Source of the DNA: Hyphomicrobiales bacterium
Lineage (GTDB): Bacteria > Pseudomonadota > Alphaproteobacteria > Rhizobiales > Xanthobacteraceae
DNA length: 64,000 nucleotides
Assembly (NCBI GenBank): GCA_016185205.1
Contig: JACPOA010000019.1
Location: 62,001 to 126,000, forward strand
Direction: 5' to 3'
In this document: in pieces, positions 37,971 to 46,614 of the stretch
Position numbering within the stretch: the first letter of the stretch is position 1
Layout of the letters: each line of letters opens with the position of its first letter
Notes under the pieces: generated by a model
The model's database searches: none
What the model was told of the DNA's origin: nothing
What the model saw: only the letters and a program-made list of their open reading frames with translations
Translations under genes and position numbers: made by a program

Positions 37971-38753
37971 ATGCGCAGTCCTGACGAATTTTCACCGCGC
38001 GCGCTGGCGTCCGCCGCCGCGGATATTCTGCAGCAACTGCGCGCGCGCGGCCCGCGCGTCCACTGCATCACCAATGCGGTGGCGCAGAATTTCACCGCCA
38101 ATGTGCTGCTGGCGCTGGGCTGCGTGCCGTCGATGACGCTGTCGGCCGGCGAGATCGGCGATTTCGTCGCCCATAGCGACGCGCTGCTGGTCAATCTCGG
38201 CACTTTCGACCGCGAACGCCGCGAGGCGACCGAGATCGCGGTCGACACCGCGCGCCGGGGCAAGGTGCCCTGGGTGCTCGATCCGGTGTTCGTCGACCGC
38301 AGCGCCCCGCGCGCGGGTTTTGCCCGCGTCTTGATCGGGCGCGGCCCCCACGTGCTGCGGCTCAATCGCGCCGAATTTTCCGCTTTGGCCGACAGCGCGG
38401 CGACGCCCGATGCGCTGGTCGCCTATGCCGGCGACAAGAACCTGACCGTCGGGCTCTCGGGCGAGACCGATTGGGTGGCCGACGGCGAGCGCTTCGCCAC
38501 CATCGCCAACGGCCATGCGCTGATGGCCAAGGTGACCGCCATGGGCTGCGCGGGCTCTGCCTTGGTCGCGGCCGCTCTCGCGGTCGAGCCTGACACTTGG
38601 AGCGCCACCGCCGCCGCGCTCATCATCGTCGGCGTCGCCGGCGAAGTCGCCGCCGCCCGCGCGGCCGGCCCGGGCAGCTTCGCGGTCGCCATCGTGGATG
38701 CGCTCTATAACCTCGATGGGCCGACGCTCATCGCGCACGCGAAGGTAACTTGA
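37971..38753 (+). CDS. thiM: Hydroxyethylthiazole kinase
   Basis: ATG 37971 gives 260 residues; the track ATG at 37950 lies within the riboswitch and lacks a separate ribosome-binding site. Motifs are VHCITNAVAQNFTANVLLALGCVPSM, LLVNLGTF, VLDPVFV and MAKVTAMGCAGSALVAA, the catalytic Cys/Gly loop of ThiM. It phosphorylates hydroxyethylthiazole for thiamine salvage. It is the first gene of a three-gene operon and overlaps thiE by one base. Confidence 0.95.
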   Translation: MRSPDEFSPRALASAAADILQQLRARGPRVHCITNAVAQNFTANVLLALGCVPSMTLSAGEIGDFVAHSDALLVNLGTFDRERREATEIAVDTARRGKVPWVLDPVFVDRSAPRAGFARVLIGRGPHVLRLNRAEFSALADSAATPDALVAYAGDKNLTVGLSGETDWVADGERFATIANGHALMAKVTAMGCAGSALVAAALAVEPDTWSATAAALIIVGVAGEVAAARAAGPGSFAVAIVDALYNLDGPTLIAHAKVT

Positions 38754-39412
38754 TGAACGTCGATCTCCGCCTTTATGCCCTCATCGATCCCACCGTCGCC
38801 GGCGGCCGCACGCTCGCCGATCTGGCTGCGCGCATCGCCGACAGTGCGACGCTGGTGCAGCTGCGCGACAAGCGCGGCTCGACCCGCGTCATGCTGGAGG
38901 AGGCGCGCGCGCTCACCGCCGTGCTGGCGCCGCTCGATATTCCGCTCATCATCAACGATCGCGTCGACGTGGCGCTCGCCGCCGAAGCCGACGGCGTGCA
39001 TATCGGGCAGGACGACATGTCAGCGGCCGACGCGCGGCTGCTGCTCGGGCGCACCGCTATCATCGGGCAGACCGTCAAGACCGTGCAGCAGGCGCAAGAC
39101 GCGCAGATCGAGCATCTCGACTACGTGGCGATCGGCGGGGTGTACGGCACCACCTCGAAGGACAATACGGCGGTGCCGATCGGCCTTACCGGCCTGCGCG
39201 AGATCGTGCGCATCATCCGCGCGCGCAACGCCCAGTTTCCGATCTGCGCCATCGCCGGCATCAACGAGGGCAACGCGGCCGAGGTGATCGCGGCCGGCGC
39301 CGACGGCGTGGCGGTGATCTCGGCGCTGTCGCTGGCTGCCGATCCGGCCGCGGCGGCGCGAGCCTTGCGCGCCGTTATCGACGACGCGCTCAAGCGGCGA
39401 GGGCGCGCATGA
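38753..39412 (+). CDS. thiE: Thiamine-phosphate synthase
   Basis: This 219-residue TIM barrel has [80 protein letters not shown] and the phosphate-binding [23 protein letters not shown]. It joins HMP pyrophosphate and thiazole phosphate to give thiamine phosphate. The start lies at TGATG with thiM, and the stop forms an ATGA overlap with thiD, so the three salvage enzymes are translationally coupled. Confidence 0.95.
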   Translation: MNVDLRLYALIDPTVAGGRTLADLAARIADSATLVQLRDKRGSTRVMLEEARALTAVLAPLDIPLIINDRVDVALAAEADGVHIGQDDMSAADARLLLGRTAIIGQTVKTVQQAQDAQIEHLDYVAIGGVYGTTSKDNTAVPIGLTGLREIVRIIRARNAQFPICAIAGINEGNAAEVIAAGADGVAVISALSLAADPAAAARALRAVIDDALKRRGRA

Positions 39413-40215
39413 CCGCGATCGCCGTCACCATCGCCGGTTCGGATTCGAGCGGCGGCGCCGGCATCCAGGCCGATCTCAAGACCTTCGCTGCGCTCGGCGT
39501 TTATGGCGCCAGCGCGATTACGGCGCTGACCGCGCAGAATACCCGTGGCGTCAGCGCGATCTACGACGTGCCGGCCGATTTCATCGCCGCGCAGATCGAC
39601 GCGATCTTTTCCGATCTCGCGGTTGGCGCCGTCAAAATCGGGATGCTGTCGCAGACCGCCACCATCGAAGCGGTGGCAGAGAGGCTTGCCCACCATCGCG
39701 CCAGGAACATCGTGCTCGATCCGGTGATGGTGGCGACATCCGGCGACCGGCTGCTGGCGCGCGAGGCGATTGATGCGTTGAGCAATCTGCTGATCCCGCG
39801 CGCATTGATCGTGACGCCGAACTTGGCCGAAGCTGCCGCGCTCACCGGCGCCAATCTCGCGCGCAACGAGCGCGAGATGGAGACCCAGGCGCGCGAAATC
39901 TTGGCGCTTGGGCCACGCGCAGTTCTCATCAAAGGCGGGCATAGCGAGGGCGAGCAGGCGGTCGATCTGCTGATCGGCGAGGGCGAAGTGGTGCGGCTTA
40001 TCGCGCCGCGCATCGCCACAAAGAACACCCACGGCACCGGCTGCACGCTGTCGTCGGCCATCGCGGCGGGCCTGGCCAAGGGCCGCGATCTGATCGCCGC
40101 CGTGCAGGAGGCCAAGGCCTATGTCACCGCCGCCATCGCCGGCGCCGACCAGCTCACGGTCGGCCACGGCCACGGGCCGCTGCATCATTTTCACGGAATA
40201 TGGAGACAGTCATGA
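39409..40215 (+). CDS. thiD: Bifunctional hydroxymethylpyrimidine / phosphomethylpyrimidine kinase
   Basis: This 268-residue ribokinase-fold enzyme has [68 protein letters not shown] and the C-terminal [21 protein letters not shown] with the catalytic Asp/Cys region. It phosphorylates HMP and HMP-P for thiamine synthesis. It is the last gene under the TPP riboswitch, but its end overlaps the TRAP receptor ATG, so some readthrough into that gene is likely. Confidence 0.95.
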   Translation: MTAIAVTIAGSDSSGGAGIQADLKTFAALGVYGASAITALTAQNTRGVSAIYDVPADFIAAQIDAIFSDLAVGAVKIGMLSQTATIEAVAERLAHHRARNIVLDPVMVATSGDRLLAREAIDALSNLLIPRALIVTPNLAEAAALTGANLARNEREMETQAREILALGPRAVLIKGGHSEGEQAVDLLIGEGEVVRLIAPRIATKNTHGTGCTLSSAIAAGLAKGRDLIAAVQEAKAYVTAAIAGADQLTVGHGHGPLHHFHGIWRQS

Positions 40216-41282
40216 CCACGCGACGCAATTTCACCCTCGGCGCCGGCGCCGCCGCCGCCGGCCTCGTCGCCGCGCCGCAGATCGCCCGCGCGCAGACCGT
40301 GTCCTGGCGCATGGTGACGTCGTGGCCCAAGCGGCTGCCGGGTCCCGGCATGTCGGCCGAGCGCGTGGCGACACGCGTGCGCGCGCTGTCGGGCGGCAAG
40401 CTCGACATTTCCGTCCATGCCGCCGGCGAGCTAGTGCCGGCCTTCGAGGTGCTCGACGCGGTCGGCAACGGCGTCGCCGACATCGGCCACACCGCGTCGT
40501 TCTACTGGCAGGGCAAGATGCCGGCGGCGGCGTTCTTCACCACGGTGCCGTTCGGCCTGACGCCGGCCGAGCACGTGGCTTGGATCGAGGCCGGCGGCGG
40601 GCAGGCGCTGTGGGACGAGTTGTACGCGCCGTTCGGCGTGAAGCCGTTCATGGGCGGCAACACCGGCGTCTGCATGGGTGGCTGGTTCCGCCGCGAGGTC
40701 GCGAGCCTGGCCGATCTGCGCGGCCTCAAGCTGCGCTCGCTCGGTCTGGGCGGCGAAGTCTATCGCAGGCTGGGGGCGACGCCGCAGACCACGCCGCCGG
40801 CGGAAATCCTCATGAGCCTGCAATCGGGCGTGATCGACGGCGCCGAATTCGTCGGGCCCGGCACCGACATCGCGCTCGGGCTCTATCGGGTGGCGCCGTT
40901 CTACTACTATCCCGGCTTCAACAAGCCGAACGGCACCGGCGAATGCATCGTCGCGCTCAAATCCTGGAACGCGTTGCCGGCCGAGTTCAAGGCGATCGTC
41001 GCGCATGCCTGCGCCACGGAAGCGAACTACGCGCTGGCCGAGATGGAGCGGCTCAATGCGCAGGCGCTTGCCGCGCTCACCGGCGAACATCGCGTCAAGC
41101 TCGCGGCCTTCCCGGCCGATCTGGTGGCCGCCGCGCGCCAGCAGGCCGGCGACGTGCTCGGCGAGCTGTCCGCGCGCAACGCCATCAGCGGCAAGGTGCA
41201 CGCCTCCTACACGGCGTTCCGCGAGCGCAGCGTGCTTTGGTCGCGCGTGTCGATTGAGGCGGTGTTGAGGGCGAGGGGGTGA
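40212..41282 (+). CDS. TRAP transporter substrate-binding protein (DctP family)
   Basis: ATG 40212, in an ATGA overlap with thiD and after GGAG, gives 356 residues. A twin-arginine signal ([27 protein letters not shown]) is followed by MVTSWPKRLPGPGMSAERVATRV, the family core GLKLRSLGLGGEVYRRLGATPQTTPPAEI and VIDGAEFVGPGTDIALGL. This resembles the TRAP receptors of the mannitol/chloroaromatic or 2-oxo-acid group. No TRAP membrane subunits lie nearby. Its last 147 bases recur downstream (see the repeat entries). Confidence 0.9.
   Translation: MTTRRNFTLGAGAAAAGLVAAPQIARAQTVSWRMVTSWPKRLPGPGMSAERVATRVRALSGGKLDISVHAAGELVPAFEVLDAVGNGVADIGHTASFYWQGKMPAAAFFTTVPFGLTPAEHVAWIEAGGGQALWDELYAPFGVKPFMGGNTGVCMGGWFRREVASLADLRGLKLRSLGLGGEVYRRLGATPQTTPPAEILMSLQSGVIDGAEFVGPGTDIALGLYRVAPFYYYPGFNKPNGTGECIVALKSWNALPAEFKAIVAHACATEANYALAEMERLNAQALAALTGEHRVKLAAFPADLVAAARQQAGDVLGELSARNAISGKVHASYTAFRERSVLWSRVSIEAVLRARG
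41133..41279. repeat. Copy 1 of repeated TRAP-receptor 3' end (native)
   Basis: This is the end of the intact TRAP receptor gene, from GCGCGCCAGCAGGCC to GGCGAGGGGG just before the stop. The same sequence is found at 42016-42162 with about ten mismatches by eye, and a shorter, more diverged part at 45882-45931. All three copies have the same orientation. Confidence 0.9.
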
Positions 41283-41288
41283 GGCGGC

Positions 41289-41627
41289 TCATGTCGCGCC
41301 CGGATGCGCGATATAGGCGCAGACTTGAGCCACCGCGGCCGCGACGAGAGGTTCGGCGACGCGGCCAACGGTCTTGACGATCAAACTCGCATTTAGCGTG
41401 ACGATGCGATTGGTTCGAATCCAGCTCGCAACGGGCAGCGTTCCTCCGGTGACGTCAGCCGCCGTCATCGCCAGCGCGTGTTCGGACTGCGGACGGGAGG
41501 TCACGGGCAACGCGATGAAATCTCCGTAACTGTCGGCGGCGGTCAATGCCAGCACCGGCCGGCGCTTGGCGGCCGACAGGTCGGTGAACGGGAAGGGGAT
41601 GAGCAGCAGGTCGCCGCGCTCAGGCAT
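41289..41627 (-). CDS. PemK/MazF-type toxin
   Basis: This 112-residue protein has the family start RGDLLLIPFPFTDLSAAKRRPVLAL and VASWIRTNRIVTLNASLI, close to the PemK/MazF endoribonuclease core. Such toxins cleave mRNA when the antitoxin is lost. The gene begins inside the end of the small antitoxin gene (8-base overlap), the usual order of antitoxin before toxin. It lies only six bases from the TRAP receptor stop, on the opposite strand. Confidence 0.88.
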   Translation of the reverse strand: MPERGDLLLIPFPFTDLSAAKRRPVLALTAADSYGDFIALPVTSRPQSEHALAMTAADVTGGTLPVASWIRTNRIVTLNASLIVKTVGRVAEPLVAAAVAQVCAYIAHPGAT

Positions 41628-41814
41628 TGTCCCAGACTTTGTCTTCGGCGTTGTCCCACGCCGGTGCCAACGCAGCCGCCTGCGCTGCCATCAAATCGCG
41701 CCACTCGCCACGGTCTCGCCGCTGGCGAAGGAAGGCGACAAAGTCGAGCACTTCGCGGGCCAGCGGCTCGGGAAGCGCTTTCACCTGCTCATAGACTGCG
41801 TCGGCGATGGTCAT
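41620..41814 (-). CDS. Small antitoxin partner of PemK-type toxin
   Basis: This 64-residue protein (MTIADAVYEQVKALPEPLAREVLDF) resembles DUF2281-like antitoxins with an amphipathic helix that binds the toxin. It starts at ATG 41814, and the track shows it only as the tail of a longer shadow ORF. It overlaps the toxin start by eight bases, which gives coupled translation. The repeated WDN near the C-terminus (APAWDNAEDKVWDNA) may be the toxin-wrapping part; that is inference. Confidence 0.8.
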   Translation of the reverse strand: MTIADAVYEQVKALPEPLAREVLDFVAFLRQRRDRGEWRDLMAAQAAALAPAWDNAEDKVWDNA

Positions 41815-41887
41815 GCGGTTCTCCCGATGGTGCGGGGCGGTTCGTCGCTGCCTTGGTATCACATTCCGGCCGCCGGAGGGAGGCCGC

Positions 41888-42021
41888 GTGAACGAGGCCG
41901 AAACCCGCGCCGAACTCATCGACCCCGCGCCGCAGGCGGCCGGGTGGGGCGTGGTCGCCGACAGCCGGGTCCGCCGCGAGGCGATTTCGCCGGGGCGTAT
42001 CGAAGGCGCCGGGCGGCGCGC
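41888..42021 (+). pseudogene. 5' stub of a type I restriction R subunit (hsdR-like)
   Basis: After a strong GGAGGGAGG site, GTG 41888 opens NEAETRAELIDPAPQAAGWG and then VRREAISPGRIEGAGRRA. This is the usual N-terminus of EcoEI-type HsdR and related DEAD-box restriction subunits. Homology stops abruptly after about 45 codons, where the sequence becomes a copy of the TRAP-receptor 3' end in a different frame. The rest of hsdR and any hsdM or hsdS are absent from the window. It is a fossil of an earlier restriction system at this spot. Confidence 0.75.
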
Positions 42022-42162
42022 CAGCAGGCCGGCGACGTGCTCGGCGAGCTCTCCGCGCGCAACGCCATCAGCGGCAAGGTGCACGCCTCCTACACGGCGT
42101 TTCGCGAGCGCAGCGCGCCCTGGTCGCGGGTCTCGATCGAGGCGGTGCTGCGGGCGAGGGGG
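42016..42162. repeat. Copy 2 of repeated TRAP-receptor 3' end
   Basis: This is a direct repeat of 41133-41279 (offset 883 bases) with about ten substitutions and no obvious indel. It begins at the exact point where the hsdR-like stub ends, in the shared string GCGCGCCAGCAGGCC. In the receptor frame it continues past the old stop region as RARGQTFFLVPMEQKR before a stop. It is not expressed as a receptor. Confidence 0.88.
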
Positions 42163-42295
42163 CAAACCTTCTTTTTGGTGCCGATGGAACAAAAAAGGTA
42201 GTGCTGAAAGTCACTTAGCTAGTTTGCTTGAACCTGTTAGTAGCTGCCCGCTCTGGTCGACGGGGCTTAGCGCTCGCACTACTGTGCGACTCAAC

Positions 42296-45200
42296 ATGGA
42301 CCTCTTCCTTAGCGCTGGTATCAATCTGGGCGATGGCGGACGCGGTGGCCGGCCGGGCCGCTCGACCGTGGGACGCTCGTTGCGCGTTCCGCTGCTGAAC
42401 TTCAAGGTGGTCGCCGAAGAGCTAAAGCGGCACACCTTCGACCTGAGGCCGCAACAGATCGAGGCGGCGCAGAATTATGCGAAAACCGCCGGCAGCGCGC
42501 GCTTCGCCAAGCTCAAGGAAACCGAAGTCCGCAACCTGTTCTGTCAAAAAATTCTCGGCGAAGTCCTCGGCTATACGCAGGTTGACGCCGAGCCTCCCTA
42601 TACCCTCGCTTTCGAGCGGACGATCCGGCGCGGCGCGGTAGACGTGGCGCTCGGCCGGTTCGGGATGGCGGATGGCGCGGACGAAATCATGGCGCCCTTC
42701 GAATTGAAGGGTCCGACCACGCTCGATCTCGACGCGATCATGCCGGGACGCGGATATAGTCCGGTGCAGCAGGCATGGAATTACGCCATTGACGTGCCCG
42801 GCTGCCGCTGGGTGCTGGTGTCGAACTGCATCGAAATCAGGCTCTATGGCTTCGGGCGGGGCCGTGATGCCTACGAGCAGTTTGATCTTTCCAAGATCGA
42901 CGATGTGCGCGAGTTGGAGCGGCTGTGGTTCTTGCTGTCCGCAAAGCAGCTTCTCGGCGGAGCAACCGAGGCGCTGCTGCGCCAAAGCGACAGCGCCTAC
43001 AAGGACATCACCGACGAACTGTACCAGGACTATAAGACGCTGCGTGAGCGCTTGCTCGCCTACCTCACCGACGCGGCCGACGGCCCGAAGCTTGCCATGG
43101 TGTCAGGCATCGAGATTGCGCAAAAGCTGCTCGACCGCATTCTGTTCGTCGCCTTCGCGGAACGTACCGACCTCTTGCCGGACAAGCTGATCGAACGCGC
43201 CTCGAAGGCGCGCAACGAATGGCGGCCGGAGCCGTATTGGAGAAATTTCCAGGCACTTTTTAATGAAATCGACGTGGGTAACGAAGGCCGCGGTATCTGG
43301 GCCTACAACGGCGGTCTGTTTGCTGCCGATCCGGTTACCGATGCCGTAGTAGTGCCGGACTCGTTGACGGAAGATCTCGCCAAGCTTGCCAACTGGGATT
43401 ACCGCAGCGACGTGCCGGTGACGGTGCTCGGTCACATCTTCGAGCAGTCGATCACCGATCTGGAAAAACTGCGCGCCGAAAGCCGCGGCGAGGAGCCGCC
43501 GAAGGTTTCCAAGCGCAAGCGTGAAGGCGTCATCTATACGCCGGACATCGTCACCCGCTTCCTGGTCGAGCGCACGATCGGAGTGACGCTCGCGGAACGT
43601 TTCAACGCGCTGCTCAGCAAGCACGGGCGCAAAGCGCCGACCAACGGCGATCCCATCTTCGGCGCGGCCGAAACAGACGCGGAACGCGCCTTCTGGCGGG
43701 ACTATGCGACGGTCCTGCGTGCGCTGCGCATCGTCGATCCGGCCTGCGGCTCCGGCGCCTTTCTGGTCGCCGCTTTCGATCTGCTGGCGGCCGAATATCG
43801 CCGCGTGGTCGAGCATCTGGCGACGCTCGGCGAAGACATCGATTTCGACCCATTCGACGAGATCGTAACCAAGAACCTTTACGGCGTGGACCTCAATGCC
43901 GAGTCGGTCGAGATCACGCGGCTTGCGCTGTGGCTGAAGACCGCACGCAACAAGCATCGCCTGCAAAACCTCGAAGCCACGATTAAGGTCGGCGATAGTC
44001 TGATTGACGATCCTAAGTTCACCGAACATCCGTTCGACTGGCGCAAGGCATTTGCGCCCATCTTTGCCGAGGGCGGCTTCGATGTGGTGATCGGTAATCC
44101 GCCCTATGTGCGTATGGAGCTAATTAAGCCGGTCAAGCCCTATCTCGAAAAGCACTATGTGGTCGCCGACGACCGCACCGACCTCTACGCCTATTTCTTC
44201 GAGCGCGGCATCGGTCTACTTAAAGAGGGCGGGCGGCTCGGTTTCATCACGTCGTCGACCTTTTTCCGTACCGGGTCGGGCGAGAAGCTGCGCATGTTCC
44301 TCGGCGATCATGTGGGCATCGAGGCGGTGATCGATTTCGGCGACCAGCAGATTTTTGAAGGTGTCACCACCTATCCGGCCATTATCACGCTGCGCAAGGG
44401 CAAGCCACAGGACAATGGTACACTGTCGTTCTTGAAGATCGACGCCGACCTACCGAAGGACCTCGATGCTTCATTCACAACCCACGCCACGCCGATGCCG
44501 CGCGCACGGCTCGGCGCCGGCTCCTGGCAACTCGAGGACGATAGGCTCGCGCGCCTGCGCGACAAGATTGTCAGCGGCAGGAAGACGCTGGGCGAGGTCT
44601 ATGGCGCGCCGATGCGCGGCATCGTTACGGGATTGAACGAGGCCTTCGTCATCGATCAGGCGACACGCGACCAGCTAGTAAAACAGAATCGAAAATCGAC
44701 CAAATTGCTCAAGCAATTTTTGCGCGGCGAGAACATCAAGCGCTGGCGCGTCGAACCGGAGGGACTTTTTCTCATCAACATTCCGAAGGGCAAGATCGAG
44801 ATTGACGATTATCCGGCGATCCGCGATTGGCTCTTGCCCTTCAAGAAGAAACTGGAGAAGCGCGCCACCAAACAAGAATGGTTCGAATTGCAGCAGGCGC
44901 AGTTGGCGTTTCAGCCTAATATGAAAACCAAAAAGATCATTTATCCCGAGTTCTCGCAGGGACCGAAGTTCACGTTTGATGACTCGGCTTCACTGGTTGC
45001 GAACAAATGCTTTTTCATAAATGCCGGGTTCGATCTTCTTGCGTATCTAAACAGCCGCGCCGCTTGGTTTTGGGTATTTGGCGAGGCGTCTCCGTTGCGA
45101 GGCGGGCAATGGCGTCTCGAATTGCGTGAACAGTACATCTCACAATTTCCAATTCCTAAATTGCAATCCGGGGATAGCGCTCATCTGGAAGCAATCGGTA

Positions 45201-45559
45201 AGACGTGCACCACATCGGCAAGCAGACGATATGAAATACAAACATCTGTACGGCATCGATTATTGACGGACCTCGCGCCTCCCGAGCGTACGAAACTTTC
45301 CCGCAAGCTGGAAGACTGGTGGACCCTCGACTTTGCCTCCTTCCGCGACGAGATCAAACGTGTTTTCCGTAGCGAAATTCCGGTGAAAGAGCGCGGCGAA
45401 TGGGAGAGCTATCTCGCCAAGAACGCTGCCGACGTGCGCGCGCTCGACGCCAAGATCGAAAAGGCCGAGCGCGAGATCGACGCCATTGTCTATCGCCTGT
45501 TCGACCTCACGCCTGCGGAAATCACGCTGCTAGAAGCGTCGATTTCTGGGCAATATTGA
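42296..45559 (+). CDS. Type IIG restriction-modification enzyme (Eco57I-like methylase domain)
   Basis: This single-chain enzyme has about 1087 residues from ATG 42296; the track start at 41807 runs through the hsdR stub and repeat and is unlikely. The N-terminal part has a PD-(D/E)xK-like nuclease site (VDVALGRFG ... PFELKGP near residue 134). The adenine methylase has motif I DPACGSGAFLVAAFDLL (about 481) and motif IV VIGNPPYVRMEL (about 600). The C-terminal TaqI-like target domain ends in a coiled coil (KIEKAEREIDAIVYRLF). It methylates its own site and cuts unmodified DNA. The GC content is lower than in its neighbours. Confidence 0.88.
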   Translation: MDLFLSAGINLGDGGRGGRPGRSTVGRSLRVPLLNFKVVAEELKRHTFDLRPQQIEAAQNYAKTAGSARFAKLKETEVRNLFCQKILGEVLGYTQVDAEPPYTLAFERTIRRGAVDVALGRFGMADGADEIMAPFELKGPTTLDLDAIMPGRGYSPVQQAWNYAIDVPGCRWVLVSNCIEIRLYGFGRGRDAYEQFDLSKIDDVRELERLWFLLSAKQLLGGATEALLRQSDSAYKDITDELYQDYKTLRERLLAYLTDAADGPKLAMVSGIEIAQKLLDRILFVAFAERTDLLPDKLIERASKARNEWRPEPYWRNFQALFNEIDVGNEGRGIWAYNGGLFAADPVTDAVVVPDSLTEDLAKLANWDYRSDVPVTVLGHIFEQSITDLEKLRAESRGEEPPKVSKRKREGVIYTPDIVTRFLVERTIGVTLAERFNALLSKHGRKAPTNGDPIFGAAETDAERAFWRDYATVLRALRIVDPACGSGAFLVAAFDLLAAEYRRVVEHLATLGEDIDFDPFDEIVTKNLYGVDLNAESVEITRLALWLKTARNKHRLQNLEATIKVGDSLIDDPKFTEHPFDWRKAFAPIFAEGGFDVVIGNPPYVRMELIKPVKPYLEKHYVVADDRTDLYAYFFERGIGLLKEGGRLGFITSSTFFRTGSGEKLRMFLGDHVGIEAVIDFGDQQIFEGVTTYPAIITLRKGKPQDNGTLSFLKIDADLPKDLDASFTTHATPMPRARLGAGSWQLEDDRLARLRDKIVSGRKTLGEVYGAPMRGIVTGLNEAFVIDQATRDQLVKQNRKSTKLLKQFLRGENIKRWRVEPEGLFLINIPKGKIEIDDYPAIRDWLLPFKKKLEKRATKQEWFELQQAQLAFQPNMKTKKIIYPEFSQGPKFTFDDSASLVANKCFFINAGFDLLAYLNSRAAWFWVFGEASPLRGGQWRLELREQYISQFPIPKLQSGDSAHLEAIGKTCTTSASRRYEIQTSVRHRLLTDLAPPERTKLSRKLEDWWTLDFASFRDEIKRVFRSEIPVKERGEWESYLAKNAADVRALDAKIEKAEREIDAIVYRLFDLTPAEITLLEASISGQY

Positions 45560-45573
45560 ACGAGCGGTAAGTC

Positions 45574-45858
45574 ATGGCCTCTGCCCGCCAAGGCGATTTG
45601 TTTGGAAACGAACCGGCGGACGCGTCCGGCGACGATTTCGAAACGCCGGAATATCACGCCGATCCGGACAAGGTCCGCGAGGAACTCAACAGGATTCTGG
45701 CCGAGGCGCGGGCGGCGCAGTCGATGCCTTGGGATGCCAGGCGCGCCGCACTTTACCGCACCATCTTCCCGCAGATGACCAATTTGCTGCCCGAGGATGA
45801 GGGCGCGCAACTGCGCTTTCAGTTCGAAGAGGAACTGACGCGGCTGGAAGCGGCCTGA
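45574..45858 (+). CDS. Small acidic partner ORF of the type IIG enzyme
   Basis: This 94-residue acidic protein (SARQGDLFGNEPADASGDDFETPEYHADPDKVREELNRIL) starts 14 bases after the restriction enzyme and so is probably cotranscribed. I do not recognise a characterised family. The mix of acidic residues and predicted helices (VREELNRILAEARAAQ, LRFQFEEELTRLEAA) could suit a DNA mimic or a subunit, but that is only inference. It ends just before the third copy of the TRAP-receptor repeat. Confidence 0.75.
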   Translation: MASARQGDLFGNEPADASGDDFETPEYHADPDKVREELNRILAEARAAQSMPWDARRAALYRTIFPQMTNLLPEDEGAQLRFQFEEELTRLEAA

Positions 45859-45881
45859 TCCGCATCAATTGATCTGTCTAC

Positions 45882-45931
45882 CGCGCCCTGGTCGCGCAAT
45901 CTCGATCGAGGCGATGCTGCGGGCGAGGGGG
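45882..45931. repeat. Copy 3 of repeated TRAP-receptor 3' end (short, diverged)
   Basis: About 50 bases (CGCGCCCTGGTCGCG ... GCTGCGGGCGAGGGGG) repeat the end of copy 2 with a small indel and a few changes. It is closer to copy 2 than to the native copy. With copy 2 it encloses the type IIG gene and its small partner as a direct-repeat-flanked cassette. No coding function is seen. Confidence 0.8.
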
Positions 45932-46024
45932 CGTGAGCGGTTGCGTAAAATTTTAACGATCTCCCATCCGGAAGTTTAACGGCCATAACCGATCGTGCTG
46001 GCGTGATTAAGAAGGGGGCTTGCC

Positions 46025-46369
46025 TTGGCTAGCTACATCATCACCGGCGACTGCGACGACGTCTTGGCCAAGCTCAAGACGACACTGAAGGCGCAGGACG
46101 CCAAGTTCGACGCCAATCTGCAAAGCCAGTTCAAATCGCCGGCCACGCCGCCGCGGAAACCCATCGCTGCGGCACAGCCCACGCCGCCGCCGAAACCTGT
46201 CGCTGCGGCTCAGCCGATGCCGCCGCGCACGCCTGCGGCCGCGGCTCCGACGGGCAAGCCCGCATCCTCGACCGGCTCCTTGACCGGATCGATGCTCAGC
46301 AGCAACCGCGACGCCGACGACTCGGTGCGCGGACGCCTGCGCACCTCGCTCCGCACCACGTCGCGCTAG
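46025..46369 (+). CDS. Hypothetical Pro/Ala-rich protein
   Basis: This 114-residue ORF starts at TTG 46025 behind AAGGGGGC. The N-terminus (SYIITGDCDDVLAKLKTTLKAQDAKFDANLQ) looks folded. The middle has short imperfect repeats (PPRKPIAAAQP, PPPKPVAAAQP, PPRTPAAAAP) and the tail is basic and Ser-rich. A clear terminator follows at 46422. I do not recognise its family, and no signal peptide is seen. The TTG start and low-complexity middle lower certainty, but the ribosome-binding site and terminator support a real gene. Confidence 0.6.
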   Translation: MASYIITGDCDDVLAKLKTTLKAQDAKFDANLQSQFKSPATPPRKPIAAAQPTPPPKPVAAAQPMPPRTPAAAAPTGKPASSTGSLTGSMLSSNRDADDSVRGRLRTSLRTTSR

Positions 46370-46421
46370 CCGCTCGTCTCGCATCGCGCGGCCGGAGCTA
46401 AGTCTTTCCGGCACCCTATCA

Positions 46422-46447
46422 GGCCCCGAATGCCGGGGCCTTTTTTG
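46422..46447 (+). terminator. Rho-independent terminator
   Basis: The hairpin GGCCCCG / CGGGGCC with a five-base loop is followed by TTTTTT. It ends the transcript of the Pro/Ala-rich protein gene. Confidence 0.88.
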
Positions 46448-46614
46448 GTTAACCGGGCATTAACCATACCCAGGCTTTGCTAGGGCTTACGCGCTCCAGC
46501 GGATGCGTCCGGCGCGTCCGTTTGAGCATTCGCTGCAGCCGTGCGTGCCGACCGGGCGGATCGGTGAGATCGGCCGCCTGCAACTCTCATCCGACCGTCA
46601 AGGGGCCAAACAAG

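Noticed and set aside
41807-45559. Single 1250-residue restriction enzyme from 41807
   Set aside because: The first 160 codons run through an hsdR stub and a TRAP-receptor repeat read out of frame; the enzyme is taken to start at 42296.
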